Shown here: positions 1 through 8,304 of the stretch, piece by piece
Position numbering within the stretch: position 1 is the stretch's first letter
Layout: each line of letters starts with the position of its first letter
Source of the DNA: Pseudanabaena sp. FACHB-2040
GTDB lineage: Bacteria > Cyanobacteriota > Cyanobacteriia > Phormidesmidales > Phormidesmidaceae
Assembly: GCF_014696715.1 (NCBI RefSeq)
Contig: NZ_JACJQO010000005.1
Span: 558,001 to 622,000, forward strand
Direction of reading: 5' to 3'
DNA: 64,000 nt
The notes under the pieces: generated by a model
The model's database searches: none
Seen by the model: only the letters and a program-made list of their open reading frames with translations
What the model was told of the DNA's origin: nothing
Made by a program: the position numbers and the translations under genes

Positions 1-1334
1 CCTTTGTCAAAGCCACCTTTGCCCGCCAGAGCCAGCAGCGCCCCCTCGGTAGGGTCGCCCAAAATCGTCCAGATGCTGCCCTGTTTTTGCAGGTTGGCAT
101 CGTTGCAGAGGGCGCAGGTCTGCATCAGCGTTTGTACTTCGGGCTGCTGCTCCAGGTCAACAGCCTGGTTTTGCCGCAGCAGTTCACCCGACGGTGCGTA
201 GCCTTCCCCAGTCACCTGCAGGAGGTCGCTGGGGGTGGCAATTTGCTGCACCACCATCTTGTTTTGGGTTAAGGTGCCAGTCTTGTCAGAGCAGATAGTG
301 GTGACTGAGCCTAGGGTTTCCACCGCCGGTAGCTTACGGATCAGGGCATGGCGGCGTACCATCCGCTGAGTTCCCAAGGCTAGGGTGACAGTGATGACGG
401 CAGGCAAGCCCTCTGGCACCACGGCAACAGCCATACTCAGAGACACTTCCAGCAGCTCGTCAAACAGGCTCAGGTCGCCGGTTCGCACCAAGCCGAAAAT
501 CACCACCAGTACCACCAGCACCATGGCCCCTGTGACCAGCACGTTGCCCAGCTGAGTCATACGCTGCTGCAGCGGCGTGGGCTCAGACTCGACTGACTGC
601 AGCATGGTGGCAATGCGGCCCAGCTCAGTGTTCATGGCAGTGCCCGTGACCAGCACCTTGCCCCGCCCCTGCAAAACTTCGGTGCCCTGAAACACCAGGT
701 TGAGCCGATCGCCTAGGGAAGCGTCTGCCTCTAATACCAACCCAGGCTGCTTATGCACTGCCTCAGCTTCACCAGTTAGAGCGGCCTCTCGAATTTGCAG
801 ATTAGAGGCTTCTAGCAGACGGCCATCAGCAGGTACCTGCACCCCCGACTCCAGCAGCAGAATGTCGCCGGGAATCAGCTCTTTAGCCGCGACCTCCTGC
901 TCCTGCTCGCTGCGGATCACCCGCACCCGGGGAGAGGTCATGTTCTTGAGGGCTGCCAGCGCCTTCTCAGCTCGGCTTTCCTGCACGTATCCCAAAATGC
1001 CGTTGAGGATGACGATGGCGAAAATTGCGATCGCATCCTTAGGAAACCCGCCCGCCCGCAGATCCAAGAACAGCGACACCAGCGCTACTGCAATCAGCAT
1101 CAGCAGCATGATGTTTTTAAACTGATCCCACAGGATTTCTAGAGCGCTGCGGCCAGCCGTCTCCTCCAGCTCATTAGGGCCATATTGGCTCTGCCGGTCC
1201 GCCACTTGGTCTAGGGTCAGCCCCACTTGGCGGTCACTATTGAGCAAAACCACAGCCTTATCAGGAGAGAGCGCATGCCAAGCCGTCGAGGATGCCTCAA
1301 GGGGAGCTGTTTTCAGGGAAGGACTGCTAGCCAT
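1..1334 (-). CDS. P2A-type cation-transporting ATPase (calcium pump), partial
   Basis: The gene reads leftward from ATG at 1334 and runs off the left edge, so only about 445 residues of a protein normally near 900 are visible. P2A pumps export Ca2+ (sometimes Mn2+ or other cations) across the plasma membrane using ATP. Visible signatures are an N-terminal cation-ATPase domain, the actuator loop LTGEAE, the M4 motif PEGLPA typical of P2 pumps, and CSDKTGTLT with the phosphorylated Asp at residue 350, the same place as in SERCA. The start of the nucleotide-binding domain (GDPTEGALL) follows. It is PacL-like; the ion cannot be decided because M5-M6 lie outside the window. It is divergent from the ATPase gene at 1490. 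Confidence 0.93.
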   Translation of the reverse strand, partial: MASSPSLKTAPLEASSTAWHALSPDKAVVLLNSDRQVGLTLDQVADRQSQYGPNELEETAGRSALEILWDQFKNIMLLMLIAVALVSLFLDLRAGGFPKDAIAIFAIVILNGILGYVQESRAEKALAALKNMTSPRVRVIRSEQEQEVAAKELIPGDILLLESGVQVPADGRLLEASNLQIREAALTGEAEAVHKQPGLVLEADASLGDRLNLVFQGTEVLQGRGKVLVTGTAMNTELGRIATMLQSVESEPTPLQQRMTQLGNVLVTGAMVLVVLVVIFGLVRTGDLSLFDELLEVSLSMAVAVVPEGLPAVITVTLALGTQRMVRRHALIRKLPAVETLGSVTTICSDKTGTLTQNKMVVQQIATPSDLLQVTGEGYAPSGELLRQNQAVDLEQQPEVQTLMQTCALCNDANLQKQGSIWTILGDPTEGALLALAGKGGFDK

Positions 1335-1407
1335 AAAAGATGCGTATTTTGAAATTGCTTATTTCGGGAACCAGGGAGACGGGCACTATAGAAAAGTACT
1401 CTGTTAG

Positions 1408-1440
1408 CCTTTATAGCACTATTTAATAGTGCTATAAAGG
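1408..1440. promoter_or_regulatory. perfect 33-bp palindrome between divergent genes
   Basis: Two perfect 16-bp arms (CCTTTATAGCACTATT and its reverse complement) surround one central T. The palindrome lies 73 bp upstream of the calcium pump start (1334) and 49 bp upstream of the ATPase gene (1490). The position and symmetry suit an operator for a dimeric regulator acting on both genes. It is AT-rich, has no U-run in either direction, and follows no gene end, so a terminator is unlikely. No regulator family is recognised. Confidence 0.5.
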
Positions 1441-1489
1441 TGTAAGGTTAAAGTCTTAATGCCATTAAGAATCATGCCCAACCTATTTC

Positions 1490-2584
1490 ATGGTCAATAG
1501 TCCCTTCCTGCCGCAGCAGTTGATTGGCCGAAAAGCAGAGCTGCACCAGATCTGCCAGCTTTTAGACCAAGACAGCGACTTTCTAGTTGTCGGTGTTTCC
1601 GGCATTGGGCGGCGCACCCTGATTCAGGCTGCAGCCCACGCAGTGGGGGCTAGAATCATGACTATCGACTGCTTGCGGTGCCGCAACGGCAGTCAGTTTT
1701 TGCGGCTGTTGGCCGACAGCCTGACAGAAACATTCGCTACTTTAGGCGAACTGGCCCTAATGCAGCGGTGGATCACTGAGCACCCCCTTTCCCTAGATCA
1801 GGTTTCTTCCCCACCCCGCCTCACTTGGCCAGAAGGGTCGGGCCATGAGTGGTCCCGCTTTGAGGCCCTGCTGGCGCTGCCGCAACATTTGGCAGAAGCT
1901 CTCGACTGTCAGGTGGTGATTGTATTCCATAACCTGTCCCACATTCGCTCCTGGGATCGCAAGGGCCGCTGGGAGACCCATCTCAGGCAAAAAATCCAGG
2001 CCCATAGCCGGGTCAGCTATGCCCTCATTGCCACCATGGCCGAACCCTGGGTCTACGACAGTGGCCTACCTGTCATCCACCTCGACCCCCTGGCTGATGC
2101 CGACCTTGAATCTTGGATGGTCACGACGATGGCCACTGAAGGACTCAAGTTCGACCCAGACAGTCAGGCCCTAAAGCTTTTTCTCAGCTATGTTCAGGGC
2201 CACTTTGGCGATGCCATTGCCTTAGCCCAACGACTTTGGCTAGAGCATCAGGTCTTTGTTGCCAGAGACTGCCCTGGGCTAATTCAGGCGCACCATGTTC
2301 AGCGCAGCCTACTGGGTCTAGTGCAGGATATGGCCGTTACCTTTGAGGCGCTAATTCTGCTGCTACCGCCCACCCAAGCTCGGGTACTGGAGATCCTGGC
2401 CCTCGATCCTACCGATAGCCCCCAGTCGCAGGCCTATATCAAAAAACATCAGCTCTCGCGCGGGGGCGGTTTGCAGGGAGCCCTTAACAGCCTGGAGCAA
2501 AAGGGCTTGATTTACGGGCCTAACTTAAGCTACCGAATTGCCCTGCCCCTGCTGAACTTTTGGCTAAAGCAGCGGCTGAATTAA
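1490..2584 (+). CDS. STAND/AAA-like ATPase domain protein with degenerate P-loop and C-terminal winged helix
   Basis: This 364-residue protein resembles small cyanobacterial P-loop proteins related to archaeal-type ATPases. After an IGRKAEL box (residues 12-18), which usually precedes the ATPase domain of this class, comes GVSGIGRRT, where the Walker A lysine is replaced by Arg. The Walker B-like strand CQVVIVFHNL has no clear acidic pair. The last 80 residues (VLEILA...LQGALNSLEQKGLIY) look like a winged-helix domain. Nucleotide hydrolysis is therefore doubtful; nucleotide sensing or a scaffold role is possible. Its function is unknown. It shares its upstream region with the calcium pump. 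Confidence 0.75.
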   Translation: MVNSPFLPQQLIGRKAELHQICQLLDQDSDFLVVGVSGIGRRTLIQAAAHAVGARIMTIDCLRCRNGSQFLRLLADSLTETFATLGELALMQRWITEHPLSLDQVSSPPRLTWPEGSGHEWSRFEALLALPQHLAEALDCQVVIVFHNLSHIRSWDRKGRWETHLRQKIQAHSRVSYALIATMAEPWVYDSGLPVIHLDPLADADLESWMVTTMATEGLKFDPDSQALKLFLSYVQGHFGDAIALAQRLWLEHQVFVARDCPGLIQAHHVQRSLLGLVQDMAVTFEALILLLPPTQARVLEILALDPTDSPQSQAYIKKHQLSRGGGLQGALNSLEQKGLIYGPNLSYRIALPLLNFWLKQRLN

Positions 2585-2615
2585 GAAGCTACTTGAGAAG
2601 TCGCAGCGCTTACCT

Positions 2616-2657
2616 GGATTCCCCTAAGTCCCCTACAAAAGGGAGGTTGGGAGGATC
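2616..2657 (+). terminator. hairpin repeat after the ATPase gene, terminator-like
   Basis: An imperfect inverted repeat (GGATTCCCCTAAGTCCCCT ... AGGGAGGTTGGGAGGATC) starts 32 bp after the stop at 2584. It resembles the GATCCCCCTAAATCCCCC-type intergenic repeat often seen in cyanobacteria. It lacks a clean U-run, so termination is inferred from position only. Confidence 0.4.
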
Positions 2658-2848
2658 TTACTGGCTAAGCGTGCTGAGAGGAACTTTTCAAACAGCCTTT
2701 AACTTCGTAGCAGACCGCTGCTGTGAAGTTCATAGGAATAACCAGAAATTCACTGCTTAAGCCTTCTCTCTGGCCGAGAAGATTGCCCTACTTAAGAAGA
2801 AATGCTAATTTCGATGGAAACTCACAAAGTTCTTGTCCCATTGAGTCA

Positions 2849-2961
2849 GCCTAATTCAGCCCCCTGGGTTGAAGCGGAGGAACCAGTTTCCAAGGGGGCA
2901 AACCTCGCCTCAGGCGAGGGGGAGACCTCTCACTCCCAGCCCGTCAGCTAACTTCGTCGGC
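2849..2961 (+). promoter_or_regulatory. candidate c-di-AMP riboswitch (ydaO-yuaA type)
   Basis: The leader of the permease gene contains the ydaO-motif landmarks in order: GCCTAATTC (family GCUUAAU), a strong stem TTCAGCCC/GGGTTGAA, then GCGGAGGAACCA (family GCGGGGGAACCA), GGGGGCAAACC (family GGGGUGAAUC), a hairpin CTCGCC-TCA-GGCGAG, and the diagnostic 3' block CCGTCAGCTAACTTCGTCGGC (family CCGUCAGCUAACCUCGUAAGC). The P1 stem is short, with GCC pairing GGC. In this family c-di-AMP binding normally turns genes off, often ion or osmolyte transporters and wall hydrolases. The element ends about 133 nt before the start codon, leaving room for an expression platform. Identification is by eye. Confidence 0.75.
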
Positions 2962-2993
2962 ATTGAGGGCAGACTCGCTAGAAGCAATATTGT

Positions 2994-3015
2994 CCTATGT
3001 CTTTGCAGACATAGG
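2994..3015 (+). other. hairpin between riboswitch and permease start
   Basis: A perfect 9-bp stem (CCTATGTCT / AGACATAGG) encloses a TTGC loop 33 nt after the riboswitch core. It may be part of the expression platform. No U-tract follows it, so intrinsic termination is not evident. Confidence 0.4.
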
Positions 3016-3094
3016 CAAATTCACCTTCTGCCGATCTCCTGACCCTGGTCTTGTATCTGGATGTCTGAAATTTGGGTGTCTGTAAGGAGACGAC

Positions 3095-4456
3095 ATGGAA
3101 GGCGTGCCTGCGATCGCAACCTCTTTTGGCCAACTGGCAGCACTGGCGATCTTCGCCAGCGTTATTTTTCTGATCATTACCGAATGGCTGCACCTGACGA
3201 TTGCCGCCCTGTTGGGTGCCCTCTTGCTGGTGTTTCTGAATGTGCTGACGCTGGATGAGGCGATCAGCTACATTGGCCGCAGCCATGCCACCCTGGCCCT
3301 ATTCTTTGGCGTCATGGTAATGGTGCGGGCCTTTGAGCCTACCCGCATTTTTGAGTATTTAGCCACCCAGATGGTGCTACTGGCGAAAGGCCAGGGTAAA
3401 CGGCTGTTGCTGGGCATCGTGGCCCTAACCACGCCCGTCTGCGCGGTTTTGCCGAATGCCACCACGGTGATGCTGCTGGCCCCACTGATTCCGCCGCTGG
3501 CTGCCGATATCGGGGTTGACTATGTGCCCCTGCTGATTCTCATGGTGTTTGTAGCCAACAGCGCTGGCCTGCTAACGCTAGTGGGCGACCCGGCAACTTT
3601 CATTGTGGGGGATGCCATCAATATGAGCTTTCTTGAGTACCTGACGAAGCTGAGTCTAGGCGGCGTTGTGGCTCTGGTAACCCTAGTATTTCTAGTACCC
3701 TTTCTGTTTTCAGAGATTTGGAACCGACAGCTTGACGATCTGTCAAATCTGCCCCAGCCCGAGGTGAACCACCCCCGCATGCTGGCCTTTGGGGGGGTGG
3801 TTGTGGCCCTGGTGCTGATCTTTTTTGTGATTGGAGAGAGCCTGCCCGTTCCCATTCCGCCAGCCCTGGTGGCACTGCTGGGGGCGACCCTGTGCCTACT
3901 GCTAACCCACCAAAGCAAAATCGACTCCATTCAGAACGTGCTGCGGGACGTGGACTGGAGCACCCTGATTTTCTTTATGAGCATTTTTGTGCTGATTGGG
4001 GGGCTGGAGAAAACTGGTGTCATCAGCGGGGCCTCGGGCGTTCTCGCCCTGCTATTGGGCCAGAACATTGTCCTAGGCTCGATTTTGCTCCTGCTGTTTG
4101 TCGGCTTGCTCTCTAGTGTGGTGCCCAATATTCCTCTGGTGGTGGCAATGGTGCCGCTGCTAAAGGAGTACTTAGTGACTGTGGGCATGGCTCCCCCAGA
4201 AGTTCTCAGCGCGGGCTACACCGGCAGTTTCCCCCCCGAAACACTGCCCCTGTTCTACGCCATGATGTTTGGTGCAACCCTAGGTGGCAATGGCACTCTG
4301 GTCGGCGCTTCCTCTAATATTGTGGCCGCAGGCATTGCTGAACAGCACGGTAAGGCTATCTCGTTTCAAACCTTCCTGCGTTACGGCATGCCCCTGATGG
4401 CCATGCAGCTGACCACGGCTGGACTGTTTGTGCTGGTTCGGTTTCTGCTGGTGTAA
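3095..4456 (+). CDS. SLC13/ArsB-type (ion transporter superfamily) permease
   Basis: This 453-residue integral membrane protein has about 11 hydrophobic segments and two similar halves. Each half has the Asn/Pro-rich hairpin typical of the ArsB/CitM/P-protein group (VCAVLPNATTVMLLAPLIP near residue 115; SSVVPNIPLVVAMVP near 345). The motif LVGDPATFIVGDAIN near residue 170 (family GDPxNxI) supports the assignment. Substrates in the superfamily include arsenite, dicarboxylates, sulfate and Na+/H+ exchange, so the substrate is open. A strong ribosome site (AAGGAG) precedes ATG 3095. The c-di-AMP riboswitch upstream hints at an ion or osmotic role. Confidence 0.88.
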   Translation: MEGVPAIATSFGQLAALAIFASVIFLIITEWLHLTIAALLGALLLVFLNVLTLDEAISYIGRSHATLALFFGVMVMVRAFEPTRIFEYLATQMVLLAKGQGKRLLLGIVALTTPVCAVLPNATTVMLLAPLIPPLAADIGVDYVPLLILMVFVANSAGLLTLVGDPATFIVGDAINMSFLEYLTKLSLGGVVALVTLVFLVPFLFSEIWNRQLDDLSNLPQPEVNHPRMLAFGGVVVALVLIFFVIGESLPVPIPPALVALLGATLCLLLTHQSKIDSIQNVLRDVDWSTLIFFMSIFVLIGGLEKTGVISGASGVLALLLGQNIVLGSILLLLFVGLLSSVVPNIPLVVAMVPLLKEYLVTVGMAPPEVLSAGYTGSFPPETLPLFYAMMFGATLGGNGTLVGASSNIVAAGIAEQHGKAISFQTFLRYGMPLMAMQLTTAGLFVLVRFLLV

Positions 4457-4539
4457 GGGGGGTAGAGGCGAGCCGTGTTTACTGTATTGGGCGGGTCTTG
4501 AAGGATTGAGAAAAGGGGTAAAGTCCTCCATTAAACCTG

Positions 4540-4610
4540 CCCCTACCCCCATCCCCCCTATCTCCCCCATCCCCCCTATCCCCGCGTCTCCCCATCCCCC
4601 CGTCCCCCTG
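4540..4610. repeat. C-rich short-repeat tract
   Basis: This tract is built of repeated CCCCATCCCCCCTATC-like heptamers between the permease and proA. It belongs to the same general class as tracts at 22503, 25836, 56190 and 60142. It is non-coding and probably a short tandemly repeated repetitive sequence. Confidence 0.6.
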
Positions 4611-4657
4611 TTTTTGGTAAACTTTCAGTCTGCACCCTGGATTTACTGGGCCTAATC

Positions 4658-5974
4658 ATGACTGTTTTTCCCACAGCTTCTCAGGCAGTTTCTCTAACTG
4701 CGATCGCACTTCAAACCCGGCAGGCGGCTGGGGCGTTGGCGGGGCTTTCGAGTGAGGCGAAGAACGGAGCAATTGAAGCGATTGCGGCGGCGCTAGAGGC
4801 CCACGAGTCAGAAATTTTAGCAGCGAACCAGGCTGACTGTGAGGCGGCGCTGGCTGAAGAGTTGGCTAAGCCGCTCTACGGGCGGCTAAAGCTGGATGCT
4901 GTGAAGTTGAAAGGTGCGATCGCAGGGGTGCGTGATGTGGCTAAGCTGCCCGACCCAGTGGGCACAGTGCAGATTAATCGGGAGCTAGACGAGGGCCTGA
5001 TTCTGCAGCGGGTGGCCTGTCCGCTGGGGGTGCTGGGGGTGATCTTTGAGTCGCGGCCCGATGCGGTGATGCAGATTTCGTCGCTGGCAGTAAAGTCGGG
5101 CAACGGGGTGATTCTCAAGGGTGGCAAGGAGGCGGTGCGCTCTTGTCAGGCATTGGTCAAAGCGATTAAGCAGGGGCTGGAAACGGCGGGGGTAGATCCG
5201 GCAGCGGTGCAGCTCTTGACCACGCGGGAAGAGACTCGCGCCCTGCTGCAGCTTGATGGTTTTGTAGACCTGATTATTCCGCGCGGCTCTAATTCTTTTG
5301 TTCGATATGTGCAGGAAAACACCCGCATTCCGGTGCTGGGCCATGCTGACGGCATTTGTCACCTCTATGTAGATGCAGCGGCAGATCTGGCTCAGGCCGT
5401 TGCCATTGCGGTAGATGCCAAAGCCGGATACCCCTCTGCCTGCAACGCGATTGAAACGCTGCTGGTGCATCGGGGCGTAGCCGCAACCTTTTTGCCCCAA
5501 GTCGCTGAGGCGCTGCAGGCGGCGGGGGTGAAGCTGCGGGGAGATGAGGCGACCCGCGCCGTGCTGCCAGATATTGCGGCGGCAACTGAAGAAGACTGGG
5601 CGACGGAGTACAGTGATCTAATTTTGGCAGTGAAGGTGGTGGATTCTTTGGAGGCTGCGATTGACCACATTAATCGCTACGGGTCGCGCCACACCGATGC
5701 GATCGCAACCCAAGACCCCCAGGCCGCAGCCACCTTTATGAATCAGGTTGATGCGGCTGGGGTTTACCACAACTGCTCGACCCGCTTTGCCGATGGCTTC
5801 CGCTATGGCTTTGGTGCAGAGGTCGGCATCAGCACCCAGAAAATGCCGCCACGCGGCCCTGTCGGTTTGGAGGGGCTGGTGACCTACAAGTACAAAGTTG
5901 TTGGCAAGGGTCACATTGTCGCCACCTACTCGGGCGAGCAGGCCAAACCCTTCACCCACCGCGATCTAGGTTAA
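4658..5974 (+). CDS. proA: glutamate-5-semialdehyde dehydrogenase (gamma-glutamyl phosphate reductase)
   Basis: The 438-residue protein catalyses NADPH reduction of gamma-glutamyl phosphate to glutamate semialdehyde, the second step of proline synthesis, in the cytosol. Family signatures are clear: [12 protein letters not shown]-like nucleotide region ([13 protein letters not shown]), the catalytic-cysteine region [15 protein letters not shown], and the C-terminal signature [29 protein letters not shown]. The length is normal for the family. The downstream folB begins 15 bp after its stop, so the two are probably cotranscribed. No proB is near. Confidence 0.97.
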   Translation: MTVFPTASQAVSLTAIALQTRQAAGALAGLSSEAKNGAIEAIAAALEAHESEILAANQADCEAALAEELAKPLYGRLKLDAVKLKGAIAGVRDVAKLPDPVGTVQINRELDEGLILQRVACPLGVLGVIFESRPDAVMQISSLAVKSGNGVILKGGKEAVRSCQALVKAIKQGLETAGVDPAAVQLLTTREETRALLQLDGFVDLIIPRGSNSFVRYVQENTRIPVLGHADGICHLYVDAAADLAQAVAIAVDAKAGYPSACNAIETLLVHRGVAATFLPQVAEALQAAGVKLRGDEATRAVLPDIAAATEEDWATEYSDLILAVKVVDSLEAAIDHINRYGSRHTDAIATQDPQAAATFMNQVDAAGVYHNCSTRFADGFRYGFGAEVGISTQKMPPRGPVGLEGLVTYKYKVVGKGHIVATYSGEQAKPFTHRDLG

Positions 5975-5988
5975 ATTTGAACAATCTC

Positions 5989-6351
5989 ATGGATCAGCTT
6001 CACATCACGGGCATTCGCGCCTACGGATATACGGGCGCTCTGCCAGAAGAAAACGTGTTGGGCCAGTGGTTTGAGGTTGATCTGACGCTCTGGCTAGATC
6101 TGACGCTGGCCGGAAAAAGCGATGCTCTAGCCGACACTCACAACTATGTCTACGTCGTACAGGCAGTGCAGCAGCTAATGCGAGAAAGCCGATTTCAGCT
6201 AATTGAGCGACTGGCAGATGCGATCGCAACCACTGTTCTCACCTCAGATGCTCGCCTGCACCAGGTCAAAGTGCGCCTGATCAAGCTCACGCCGCCTATT
6301 CCCGACTTCAGCGGCCAGATTGCAGTAGAGATAGTGCGACAGAAAGATTAA
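5989..6351 (+). CDS. folB: dihydroneopterin aldolase
   Basis: A 120-residue FolB enzyme converts 7,8-dihydroneopterin to 6-hydroxymethyl-dihydropterin and glycolaldehyde in folate synthesis. The family pattern is present: ITGIRAYGYTGALPEE near the N-terminus (GxxGxxxEE), a central NYVYV segment, and LIERLADAIA with the conserved Glu. I prefer ATG 5989 over the in-frame TTG at 5977, because the first family residue (LHITGIRA) follows closely. It is likely translated from the proA transcript. Confidence 0.93.
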   Translation: MDQLHITGIRAYGYTGALPEENVLGQWFEVDLTLWLDLTLAGKSDALADTHNYVYVVQAVQQLMRESRFQLIERLADAIATTVLTSDARLHQVKVRLIKLTPPIPDFSGQIAVEIVRQKD

Positions 6352-6796
6352 AAGCGCCCTTTAAAGAAGTAGCAGCCCCATAAATTGAACACCGAAGGGA
6401 GTCGCATGGGGCTGGAGACGCAGTTAGGAGGTATCTTTTCTAAAGGTTATCCACTGCCAGATAGATAGCAGCTACTTTTAATAAGTTCTTAATGTGTAAA
6501 AGCGGTAGGTTGCGGATTGTTAACATTCCAGGCACATAAACAATCTATACAACTTATTTGCGGGCTTATAATTCTATTGGCACAGTAAAGAGAGATACAA
6601 AACTTGGGGTCATTAGCCAGTTTTTCGATATCTTTTTTGTTTTAGTTTTTAATTCTGGTAGGGCACGGTTAGGGTAAGCCGGATTTTGCCCAAGTGAGAA
6701 AGGCTCCGACTGCTAGGAACTAGGCCCATACGGATGCCTGTTGTCAAACTGTTTTTATGGCTATGACCTCATTCGATACATAGAGGAGGTCGGGAT
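6352..6796. other. 445-bp intergenic region, promoter of the succinate-semialdehyde operon
   Basis: There is no credible ORF or RNA gene. A TATAAT hexamer at 6567-6572 could be a -10 box for the downstream operon, but no good -35 is placed 17 bp upstream. T-rich stretches occur at 6628-6655. An AGGAGG ribosome site at 6783 directly serves the gene starting at 6797. Confidence 0.4.
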
Positions 6797-8188
6797 ATGG
6801 GAATTGCCAGTATTAATCCCGCAACTGGAGAAACGATCAAAACGTTCAACGCCTTAACGGATGCTGAACTTGAGGCGAAACTCGCGCAGGCTGACGCGAC
6901 CTATCAAACTTACCGCAAGACTTCTTTTGAGCAGCGCACTGCCTGGATGCACGCTGCCGCTCAAGTGCTCGAAGATAATAAGCTAGCCTATGGTCGCATT
7001 ATGACTTTGGAGATGGGTAAGCCCTTAAAAGCTGCCATCACCGAAGTCGAAAAAAGTGCCTGGGTGTGTCGCTTCTATGCGGACCATGCCGCCGAGTTTC
7101 TGGCCGATGCGCCGGGGCAAACCGATGCCAGCCAGAGCTTCGTTCGGTATCAGCCGATGGGCGCTATTTTGGCCGTTATGCCCTGGAATTTTCCGTTCTG
7201 GCAGGTGTTTCGGTTTGCGGCCCCAGCGCTGATGGCGGGCAATGTGGGGCTTCTAAAGCACGCCTCGAATGTGCCTCAGTCAGCCCTAGCGATTGAGGAA
7301 GTGTTTAGCAAAGCGGGATTTCCAGTGGGGGCTTTTCAGACCCTACTCATTGGGGCCAGCAAAGTAGCCGATCTGGTAGCCGATGATCGCATTAAAGCTG
7401 CAACCTTGACTGGCAGTGAGCCTGCTGGGGCTAGCCTGGCTTCAGCCTGCGGTCAGCACATTAAAAAAACGGTGCTGGAGCTGGGCGGCAGCGACCCCTT
7501 CATTGTTATGCCCAGCGCTGATCTGGAGGATGCGATCGCAACCGCCGCCAACGCCCGCATGATCAATAGCGGCCAGTCCTGTATCGCAGCCAAGCGATTC
7601 ATTGTGGCAGAGTCGATTGCGGAGCAGTTTGAGCAGGGGCTTAAAGCCAAGTTTGAGGCCCTTACCATTGGCGATCCGTTAGACGAGGGCGTCGAGGTGG
7701 GGCCGCTAGCCACAGCCTCAATTCGAGATGAGCTAACGGCTCAGGTCAAAACCTGTGCCGAGCAGGGGGCAACCGTTTTGACCGGGGGTGATGTGCCTGC
7801 CCTGATGGCTAAGCTGCCAGAACGGCTACAGCCGGGACACTATTTCCCGCCCACCATTCTCAGCCAGATCCCGCCCGGCACCCCAGCAGATCAGGAAGAA
7901 TTCTTTGGCCCTGTGGCCTTGGTGTTTCGCGTGCCGGATCTCGATACGGCCATTCGCGTCGCCAACTCAACGCCGCTGGGATTAGGAGCCAGCGCTTGGA
8001 CAAATGACCCTGAAGAACGGGAACGCTTAGTCAATGAGGTAGAAGCGGGCGCTGTTTTTATTAACGGCATGGTTAAGTCCGACCCCCGGCTACCCTTTGG
8101 CGGCACCAAACACTCTGGCTATGGCCGCGAACTTGGCAGCCAGGGTATTCAGGAGTTCGTCAACATCAAAACCGTCTGGATTAAGTAG
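6797..8188 (+). CDS. gabD: succinate-semialdehyde dehydrogenase
   Basis: This 463-residue aldehyde dehydrogenase oxidises succinic semialdehyde to succinate with NAD(P)+. Seen: the MPWNFPFWQ Rossmann motif near residue 130, GSEPAG, the general base motif LELGGSDPF and the catalytic cysteine in NSGQSCIAAKRF. The length and sequence style match the bacterial YneI/GabD-like enzymes of cyanobacteria. The AGGAGG box supports ATG 6797. It lies 117 bp before a thiamine-diphosphate enzyme. In other cyanobacteria the same two genes are adjacent and together convert 2-oxoglutarate to succinate, so that role is inferred here. Cofactor preference is not read from sequence. Confidence 0.92.
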   Translation: MGIASINPATGETIKTFNALTDAELEAKLAQADATYQTYRKTSFEQRTAWMHAAAQVLEDNKLAYGRIMTLEMGKPLKAAITEVEKSAWVCRFYADHAAEFLADAPGQTDASQSFVRYQPMGAILAVMPWNFPFWQVFRFAAPALMAGNVGLLKHASNVPQSALAIEEVFSKAGFPVGAFQTLLIGASKVADLVADDRIKAATLTGSEPAGASLASACGQHIKKTVLELGGSDPFIVMPSADLEDAIATAANARMINSGQSCIAAKRFIVAESIAEQFEQGLKAKFEALTIGDPLDEGVEVGPLATASIRDELTAQVKTCAEQGATVLTGGDVPALMAKLPERLQPGHYFPPTILSQIPPGTPADQEEFFGPVALVFRVPDLDTAIRVANSTPLGLGASAWTNDPEERERLVNEVEAGAVFINGMVKSDPRLPFGGTKHSGYGRELGSQGIQEFVNIKTVWIK

Positions 8189-8304
8189 CTTTTTCCAGAT
8201 AAAGACATCGTTAACCTGACGAGAGTGGTGGCTCCTCTGCAAAACAGTCTGCCACCATTCTCATCAAGGGCTGAATCACTTGAGCATAGTTAAGTAGAGG
8301 CAAT

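Noticed and set aside
700-1125. 141-residue rightward ORF
   Set aside because: Antisense to the conserved P-type ATPase frame.
2560-2760. 66-residue rightward ORF
   Set aside because: Runs through the end of the ATPase gene and a hairpin repeat; not protein-like.
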